64,000 nt of DNA, from the NCBI RefSeq assembly GCF_013407835.1, contig NZ_JACCBI010000001.1:1612001-1676000 (forward strand). Direction: 5' to 3'. Under the pieces are notes generated by a model. The model ran no database searches and was not told the origin of the DNA. It saw only the letters and a list, made by a program, of their open reading frames with translations. The stretch is from Agromyces atrinae. Lineage in GTDB: Bacteria; Actinomycetota; Actinomycetes; Actinomycetales; Microbacteriaceae. This document shows, in pieces, positions 58,402 to 64,000 of this stretch. Both the position numbers and the translations under genes were made by a program. Numbering within the stretch: position 1 is the first letter of the stretch; each line of letters opens with the position of its first letter.

Positions 58402-59910
58402 TTGTCGCCGTCCACCCGCATCGTCGTCCACCCGTCCTACGTCGTCGGCGAGATCGATCGCCGCATCTTCGGCTCGTTCGTCGAGCACCTCGGGCGCGCG
58501 GTCTACACCGGCATCTACGAGCCCGGGCACGAGACGGCCGACGAGCAGGGCTTCCGGCAGGACGTCGCCGACCTCACGAACGAGCTCGGCACGACGGTCG
58601 TGCGCTACCCCGGCGGCAACTTCGTCTCGAACTACTTCTGGGAGGACGGCGTCGGCCCCCGCGAGGAGCGCCCGACGCGCATCGACCTCGCGTGGCGCAC
58701 GCTCGAACCGAACACGGTCGGCACCGACGAGTTCCTCGCGTGGACGAAGAAGACCGGCACCGAACCCGTCATGGCCGTGAACCTCGGCACGCGCGGGGCC
58801 GACGCCGCGGCGAACCTCGTCGAGTACTGCAACATCCCCGGCGGCACGACGTGGTCGGAGAAGCGCCGCGCGAACGGCGCCGACGAGCCCTACGCGATCA
58901 AGACGTGGTGCCTCGGCAACGAGATGGACGGCCCGTGGCAGATCGGCCACAAGACGGCCGACGAGTACGGCACGATCGCGAGCCAGGCGCTCCAGGCCAT
59001 GCGCCGCGTCGACCCGACGATCGAGTTCGTCGTGTGCGGCTCCTCGAGCCGCGACATGGTGACGTTCGGCGAGTGGGAGCGCATCGTCCTCGAGCACACC
59101 TTCGACGACGCCGACTACCTGTCGATGCACGCCTACTACGAGGAGCACGACGGCGACCGCGTGTCGTTCCTCGCCTCGGCCGCGGCCTTCGAGGCGTTCA
59201 TGCACGAGGTCATCGCGACGGCCGACGCCGTCGCCGCGCGCAAGCACTCGACGAAGCGCCTGAAGCTCTCGGTCGACGAGTGGAACGTCTGGTACCTCTC
59301 GCGCTTCGCGGGTGAAGAGAACCTCGAGCTTCTCGAGCAGCCGCGCCTCATCGAAGACGTCTACTCGGTGCTCGACGCCGTCGTCGCGGGCGACCTGCTC
59401 GCGACCCTCGTCCGGAACGCCGACCGCGTCGCGATCGCGTGCCTCGCGCAGCTCGTCAACGTCATCGCCCCGATCATGACCGAACCGGGCGGCGAGGCGT
59501 GGAAGCAGACGACGTTCTACCCGATCGCCCTCACGGCCGAGCACGCGCGCGGCGTCACGCTCGACGCCCGCATCGAGGCCCCGACGCTCACGACCGGCAA
59601 GTACGGCGACGTCGACGGCGTCGCCTCGACCATCACGTGGGACGCCGAGACGGGCTCGCTCGTCGCGATCCTCTCGAACCGAACGGATGCCGCGAGCGAG
59701 ACGACCATCGACGCGAGCGCCTTCTCGGGCCTCACCCTCGTCGACGCGCAGACGATCATCGCCGACCACGCCGGCCCGCGGAAGACGCGCGAAGACGCCG
59801 AGGCCGCGACCCCGAAGGCGCTCGACGGCGTCTCGGTCGACGGCGGCATCGTGTCGCTCACGCTTCCCGCCGAGTCGTGGTCGCTCGTGCGCTTCACCGC
59901 GAGCGTCTGA
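58402..59910 (+). CDS. GH51 alpha-L-arabinofuranosidase
   Basis: 502 residues, standard for intracellular GH51. Acid/base E174 in CLGNEMDGPW and nucleophile E293 in SVDEWNVWY, with RRIFGSFVEHLGR near the N-terminus. It releases arabinose from arabinan or arabinogalactan side chains of pectin. The start is TTG 58402, supported by GGAG six bases upstream and by the conserved N-terminus; the in-frame ATG at 58297 overlaps the previous gene. Last gene of the oxidoreductase operon. Confidence 0.92.
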   Translation: MSPSTRIVVHPSYVVGEIDRRIFGSFVEHLGRAVYTGIYEPGHETADEQGFRQDVADLTNELGTTVVRYPGGNFVSNYFWEDGVGPREERPTRIDLAWRTLEPNTVGTDEFLAWTKKTGTEPVMAVNLGTRGADAAANLVEYCNIPGGTTWSEKRRANGADEPYAIKTWCLGNEMDGPWQIGHKTADEYGTIASQALQAMRRVDPTIEFVVCGSSSRDMVTFGEWERIVLEHTFDDADYLSMHAYYEEHDGDRVSFLASAAAFEAFMHEVIATADAVAARKHSTKRLKLSVDEWNVWYLSRFAGEENLELLEQPRLIEDVYSVLDAVVAGDLLATLVRNADRVAIACLAQLVNVIAPIMTEPGGEAWKQTTFYPIALTAEHARGVTLDARIEAPTLTTGKYGDVDGVASTITWDAETGSLVAILSNRTDAASETTIDASAFSGLTLVDAQTIIADHAGPRKTREDAEAATPKALDGVSVDGGIVSLTLPAESWSLVRFTASV

Positions 59911-59968
59911 GCGGTCTCGCTCTCGTCGCGGGCCGGTGACCCCGGCCCGCGACATCCGTCTGCCCTCG

Positions 59969-59974
59969 TAGGCT
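59969..59974 (+). promoter_or_regulatory. Leaderless -10 element of the acetyltransferase gene
   Basis: TAGGCT six bases before ATG 59981, no ribosome site between. Confidence 0.5.
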
Positions 59975-59980
59975 GGACGC

Positions 59981-61306
59981 ATGACGGTTCTGGACGCATC
60001 GACCCTGCCCGACGACACGACCTCGCACGCGGCGCTCGCGTCGCAGAACCTCGACTACGGACGCGTCGCGACCGACGACCGTGCCGCGTTCGTCGCGTGG
60101 TTGCAGGCCGATGCCCGCGGTTTCCACCAGCCGCGGTCGACCGAGGCCCAGCTCACCGAGAGTGTCGAGCATCTCGCGGAGCGTCGCACGACGGGCGTCT
60201 GGGACGCCACGATCGCCGACGCGTCGACCCCGGTCGCGACCGTGAGCTCGTGGGTGTCATCCCTCACCGTCTCGCCCGAGCGTCGCATTCCGGCGTGGGC
60301 GATCAGCTCGGTGACGGTCGCGCCGACGCACCGCCGTCGCGGCATCGCCCGGGCGCTGCTCGAGGGCGAACTCCGTACGGCGGCCGCCGCGGGACTGCCG
60401 CTCGCGATGCTCACGGTGACCGAGGCGACGATCTACGGTCGCTACGGCTTCGCGCCCGCCGCGCGCGTGACGACGCTCGACATCGACCGGCGCCGGGTCT
60501 CGTGGCGCGGCCCCCGGCCCGCCGGGCGCGTGCAGTTCGCCGACCCCGCGACGTTCGCGGCCGAGGCGTCCGCCGTGTCCGAGCGCGCCGCCCTCCGCAC
60601 CCCGGGAGCGGTCACGCGACCCGAGTCGCACGTGCGCCACCTGCTCGGCCTCCACGACCCCGAGAGCGAGTCGAGCCGTCAGGCGCGTGTCGTGCGCTAC
60701 GACGACGAGCACGGCGAGCTGCAGGGCTTCGCCGTCTACCGGGTCGTGCGCACTCCCCCGTCGCCCGGTCGCGTCGAGTTCGACGAGCTCGTCGCCGCGA
60801 CCGACGACGCCGAGGCCGCGCTCTGGCGGTTCCTCCTCGAGCAGGACTTCGTCGGGTCGATCCGGGCGGGTCTTCGCGCGAGCGACGAGCGCGTGCCGTG
60901 GATGCTCGACGACCCCCGCGCCGTGGCGACGTCGAGCGCGAGCGACCACCTGTGGCTCCGCATCCTCGACGTGCAGGCGGCGCTCGAGTCGCGCCGCTAC
61001 GCCGCCGCGGGCCGCGTCGTGATCGACGTCGACGATGCGCTCGGGCTCGCGTCCGGTCGCTACGAACTCGTGACGGATGACGCGGGCGACGCGCGCGTCG
61101 AGACGATCGACGCCGCGCGCGAGGATGCCCCGGCGGGCGACATCCGTCTCGGCGTCGGCGAACTGTCGGCCCTGCTCCTCGGCGACGTGCGGTGGAGCGC
61201 CCTCGCCGCGGCCGGCCGGCTCGCGGAGGAGACGCCCGGCGTCGCCGCGACGCTCGATCGCCTCTTCGCGCCCGAGCGCGCCCCCCACCTCGGCTTCTGG
61301 TTCTAG
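59981..61306 (+). CDS. Eis-like GNAT N-acetyltransferase
   Basis: 441 residues, the length of Eis-type proteins with two GNAT domains and a C-terminal sterol-carrier-like domain. The acetyl-CoA motif is SSVTVAPTHRRRGIARALL near 108-126, and the protein ends in FWF; Eis enzymes use their C-terminal carboxylate in catalysis. It may acetylate lysines or aminoglycosides; the real substrate is unknown. Appears leaderless. Confidence 0.85.
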   Translation: MTVLDASTLPDDTTSHAALASQNLDYGRVATDDRAAFVAWLQADARGFHQPRSTEAQLTESVEHLAERRTTGVWDATIADASTPVATVSSWVSSLTVSPERRIPAWAISSVTVAPTHRRRGIARALLEGELRTAAAAGLPLAMLTVTEATIYGRYGFAPAARVTTLDIDRRRVSWRGPRPAGRVQFADPATFAAEASAVSERAALRTPGAVTRPESHVRHLLGLHDPESESSRQARVVRYDDEHGELQGFAVYRVVRTPPSPGRVEFDELVAATDDAEAALWRFLLEQDFVGSIRAGLRASDERVPWMLDDPRAVATSSASDHLWLRILDVQAALESRRYAAAGRVVIDVDDALGLASGRYELVTDDAGDARVETIDAAREDAPAGDIRLGVGELSALLLGDVRWSALAAAGRLAEETPGVAATLDRLFAPERAPHLGFWF

Positions 61307-61321
61307 CCGCCACTCTCTTCC

Positions 61322-61382
61322 GTCTCGGCGTCACGTTTGTGCTCTTCAGCGCTCGCGAAGAGCACAAACGTGACGCCGAGAC
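61322..61382. terminator. Long hairpin, repeat family copy 5
   Basis: Perfect 26-base arms with a nine-base loop: outer GTCTCGGCGTCACG, inner TTTGTGCTCTTC/GAAGAGCACAAA. Lies between convergent genes. Confidence 0.75.
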
Positions 61383-61434
61383 CGAGGGCTCGGACGGCGT
61401 GAGCCGGGGCGGGACGTGGGACAGCGCGGGCGGG

Positions 61435-63204
61435 TCAGCCGGTCTGGACGCGGTGCAGCTCGGCGTAGCGGCCGTTGCGGGCGATGAGCTCGTCGTGCGG
61501 GCCCACCTCGACGATGCGGCCCTTCTCGAGCACGACGATGCGATCGGCCGAGCGGATCGTCGAGAGCCGGTGCGCGACGACAAGGGTCGTGCGACCCTGC
61601 ATGAGGTGCCCGAGCGCATCGCGCACCTTCGCCTCCGATGCCGGGTCGAGCGCACTCGTCGCCTCGTCGAGCAGCAGCACGCGCGGGTCGCGCACGAGCG
61701 CCCGAGCGATCGCGATGCGCTGACGCTGACCTCCCGAGAGCCGCGCGCCGCGCTCGCCCACGACGGTGTTCCAGCCGTCGGGCTGCGCCTCGATGATCTC
61801 GAGCGCATTCGCATCGCGGAGGGCGGCGAGCACGCGCTCGTCGCTCACGTCGCCGAGTCCGTAGGCGATGTTCTCTCGGATCGACCCCTCGAAGAGCACC
61901 GACTCCTGCGGCACGACCGAGACGAACCGGCGGAACGAGCGGAGATCGAGCGATTCCATGTCGACGCCGTCGAGCATGATGCGCCCCGACGTCGGGCGGA
62001 GGAACCCGAGCACGAGGTTCAGCATCGTCGACTTGCCCGAGCCGGATGACCCCACGAACGCGATCGTCTCGCCGGGCGTGATCTCGAGGTCGATGCCCGT
62101 GATCGCCGGCACGTCGTCATCGGGGAACTGGAAACCGACGGACTCGAGGGCGATACCGCCCGCGACGGCATCGACGGGCGACTTGCCCTCGTTGAACTCG
62201 ATGTCGGGCTCCTGCAGCACCTCGGCGATCGAGCGCACCGATTCGGTGCCGCGCGCGACGATCGGCAGCAGCATGAGGAGGCCCGTGACGGCACCCGTGA
62301 GGAGCGCGAAGTACGAGCTCAGCAGCACGACCTGACCGGCCGTGATCGGCAGCCAGCCCGAGATCGAGATCCACGCGGCGAGCACGAGGCAACCGACGCC
62401 GAGCAGTTGCAGGCTCACCCACGACAGCGACGCGAAGCGTCCGTTCAACAGGTCGAGGCTGTAGCCCGCGGTGCGCACACCTTCGGCGCCCTGCGCGACG
62501 CGGTCGACGGCGGTCGACTCGAGGCCGTGGGCACGCGTGATGGGCATGAGCGTCGCCATCTCGCCGACGCGCGCCGAGAAGTGCTCGACCTCGCGGCGGA
62601 ACTTCTCGTTGCGCTCCCGCGACCGCTTCGCGAGCACCGCGCGGAGCATCACGGCGATCGGGATCGTGAGGGCGTAGACGGGAAGGAACGCGGGCACGTT
62701 GATCGCCGTCATGACGAGCGCACCGACCATGACCATGACGGCCGACAGCAGCGGGTGCGTCACCTGCTGCAGCATGACCTCGACGTTCTCGACGTCGCGC
62801 ACGACCTTCGTCTGCACGATCGAGCTCGACGCACGCGTGTGGAAACCGATCGAGAGGCTCTGCAGCCGCGAGGCGAGGGCGTTGCGGAGGTCGGCTCCCG
62901 TCTGCCGCACGGCGCGCATGAAGAAGCGCGTGTAGAGCAGGTGGTTCGGGAAGTTCTGGGCGAGCGCGACGAACGCGATGAGGGTCCAGAGCAGAAGGGA
63001 TGACGCGGGCCCGCCCGACACGACGATGTCGATGACGGCACCGGTGATGACGGGCAGCAGCCACACCGGGGTCTCCTTCAGGGCGAAGAAGAACACCGCG
63101 AACGCGACGCCCCGTTTGTGGCGCCCGAGCAGGCGGAAGATCGAGCGCGTCGGGTGGCGACAGTCGACCTCGTCGACGATGCGGGAATGCGCTTTCACAG
63201 TCAC
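61435..63204 (-). CDS. ABC transporter, fused membrane and ATP-binding domains
   Basis: 589 residues: six transmembrane helices (about 30-320) followed by a nucleotide-binding domain with Walker A GSSGSGKST near 380, signature LSGGQRQRIAIARAL and Walker B VLLLDEATSALDP. Half-transporter of the exporter (MsbA/LmrA-like) type that works as a dimer. The substrate is unknown; there is no partner gene adjacent, which suggests a homodimer. GTG start 63204. Confidence 0.9.
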   Translation of the reverse strand: MTVKAHSRIVDEVDCRHPTRSIFRLLGRHKRGVAFAVFFFALKETPVWLLPVITGAVIDIVVSGGPASSLLLWTLIAFVALAQNFPNHLLYTRFFMRAVRQTGADLRNALASRLQSLSIGFHTRASSSIVQTKVVRDVENVEVMLQQVTHPLLSAVMVMVGALVMTAINVPAFLPVYALTIPIAVMLRAVLAKRSRERNEKFRREVEHFSARVGEMATLMPITRAHGLESTAVDRVAQGAEGVRTAGYSLDLLNGRFASLSWVSLQLLGVGCLVLAAWISISGWLPITAGQVVLLSSYFALLTGAVTGLLMLLPIVARGTESVRSIAEVLQEPDIEFNEGKSPVDAVAGGIALESVGFQFPDDDVPAITGIDLEITPGETIAFVGSSGSGKSTMLNLVLGFLRPTSGRIMLDGVDMESLDLRSFRRFVSVVPQESVLFEGSIRENIAYGLGDVSDERVLAALRDANALEIIEAQPDGWNTVVGERGARLSGGQRQRIAIARALVRDPRVLLLDEATSALDPASEAKVRDALGHLMQGRTTLVVAHRLSTIRSADRIVVLEKGRIVEVGPHDELIARNGRYAELHRVQTG

Positions 63205-63273
63205 TCGACAAGTCTGTCATCGATGCTCTCTGACCACACCGGCTTCCGCGTCATCCGCTGCGAAAGAATCTCG

Positions 63274-63288
63274 GGGAATCGCTTTCAC
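63274..63288. promoter_or_regulatory. LacI-like site near the LLM oxidoreductase gene
   Basis: GGGAATCGCTTTCAC, imperfect version of the operator seen elsewhere in the window, just upstream of the -10 element. Could be chance. Confidence 0.35.
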
Positions 63289-63294
63289 GACGCG

Positions 63295-63300
63295 TAGGCT
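63295..63300 (+). promoter_or_regulatory. Leaderless -10 element of the LLM oxidoreductase gene
   Basis: TAGGCT seven bases before ATG 63308, no ribosome site between. Confidence 0.5.
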
Positions 63301-63307
63301 CGACTCC

Positions 63308-64000
63308 ATGCGATTCGGACTCTTCATTCCCCAGGGCTGGCGGCACGACCTCGTCGGCATCGATCCCGCCGAGCAGTGGGCCACCATGAACGACCTCGCG
63401 CAGCACGCCGACCGCGGCGAGACGTGGGAGTCGATCTGGGTCTACGACCACTTCCACACCGTTCCCGTGCCGAGCGCGACCGAGGCGACCCACGAGGCCT
63501 GGACCCTCATGTCGGCCTTCGCCGCGAGCACCGAGCGCGTGCGCCTCGGCCAGATGTGCACGTGCATCAGCTACCGCAACCCCGCCTACCTCGCGAAGGT
63601 CGCCGCGACGGTCGACCTCATCTCGGGCGGACGCACCGAGATGGGCATCGGCGCGGGCTGGTACGAGCACGAGTGGCTCGCCTACGGGTACGGGTTCCCC
63701 GACGCGCCCGAGCGCCTCGCACGCCTGCGCGAAGGCGTCGAGATCATGCACCAGGCCTGGACGACGGGCAGCGCGACCCTCGACGGCAAGCACTACCAGG
63801 TCGACGGTGCGATCGTCCAGCCTCAGCCGCTGCAGGCCGGCGGAATCCCGATGTGGGTCGCCGGCGGAGGCGAGAAGGTGACGCTCAAGATCGCCGCGAA
63901 GTACGCGTCGTACACGAACTACGGCAACACGCTCGACGAGTTCGTTCACAAGAACGACGTGCTCGCCGGTCACTGCGAGAAGCTCGGGCGCGATGCATCC
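63308..64000 (+). CDS. LLM-class F420-dependent oxidoreductase (3' end outside window)
   Basis: 231 codons visible of a luciferase-like barrel: RFGLFIPQGW at the start, WVYDHFHTVPVP, RVRLGQMCTCISYRNP (Cys-rich F420-branch motif), and GRTEMGIGAGWYEHEW. Families with this pattern use coenzyme F420, as expected in actinobacteria. The substrate is unknown. The reading frame runs off the right edge. Confidence 0.88.
   Translation, partial: MRFGLFIPQGWRHDLVGIDPAEQWATMNDLAQHADRGETWESIWVYDHFHTVPVPSATEATHEAWTLMSAFAASTERVRLGQMCTCISYRNPAYLAKVAATVDLISGGRTEMGIGAGWYEHEWLAYGYGFPDAPERLARLREGVEIMHQAWTTGSATLDGKHYQVDGAIVQPQPLQAGGIPMWVAGGGEKVTLKIAAKYASYTNYGNTLDEFVHKNDVLAGHCEKLGRDAS

Noticed and set aside
6200..61382. 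Long hairpins as insertion-sequence ends
   Set aside because: No transposase, no target-site duplication and no cargo; each element is a single hairpin at a gene end.

Overview
The window is high-GC DNA with dense, mostly overlapping operons, many GTG starts (one TTG), and at least five genes that appear to be read from leaderless transcripts (TAnnnT followed 6-7 bases later by the start codon). Together with a DUF222/HNH gene, an F420-type LLM oxidoreductase and a daptide peptide cluster, this points to an actinobacterium, most likely Microbacteriaceae. No rRNA, tRNA, CRISPR array, insertion sequence or phage module was seen.

Region 1 (1-6109, leftward): a daptide-type RiPP cluster cut by the left edge. 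Two small precursor peptides (5812-5961 and 5593-5775) share a leader motif IEPLExLEA, then exactly 32 hydrophobic Gly-rich residues ending in a C-terminal Thr (-AIT). A 67-residue membrane protein, an ABC exporter, an M50-type intramembrane protease, a putative RiPP recognition protein and a methyltransferase fused to a class-III aminotransferase follow in one overlapping operon. In known daptides the C-terminal Thr is oxidatively decarboxylated, transaminated and N,N-dimethylated. The last two activities are here on one polypeptide. The expected dehydrogenase is not in the window.

Region 2 (6200-12675): moaA-moaE-mogA molybdopterin genes, a PAP2 phosphatase, a Bcr/CflA-type MFS exporter, glycerate kinase and an alpha/beta hydrolase.

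Region 3 (12779-24019): an ABC sugar importer, an AraC regulator, and a tightly coupled trio of DUF5107-TPR protein, cellulase-like glycosidase and GH35-type beta-galactosidase. A 73-residue orphan, a DUF222/HNH protein and short tandem repeats follow (24085-26321).

Region 4 (26662-36000, leftward): a GH29 fucosidase with its own importer and a YesL-like membrane protein, then a four-gene operon of DUF6807, cupin, Gfo/Idh/MocA oxidoreductase and a beta-propeller glycosidase. A sigma-region-2-only protein follows at 36102-36635.

Region 5 (37059-43711): an M24-like protein and LacI regulator, divergent from an SDR / KDG dehydratase / enolase-superfamily / semialdehyde dehydrogenase operon that fits oxidative uronate catabolism to 2-oxoglutarate.

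Region 6 (44002-59910): an oxidoreductase and LacI pair, then a rhamnogalacturonan-type set (YesL, LplABC-like importer, YesU, YetA/PL26-like, CE12 esterase) and an oxidoreductase-DUF993-isomerase-GH51 arabinofuranosidase operon. Regions 3-6 read as a plant cell-wall (pectin side-chain and backbone) utilisation island. LacI-type operators sit in or near most of its control regions, and none of its three importers brings its own ATPase. The window ends with an Eis-like acetyltransferase, an ABC exporter and a truncated LLM oxidoreductase.

A striking non-coding element is a family of five long perfect or near-perfect hairpins with the same outer arms (GTCTCGGCGTCACG or close variants) but different inner arms, all lying at gene ends.
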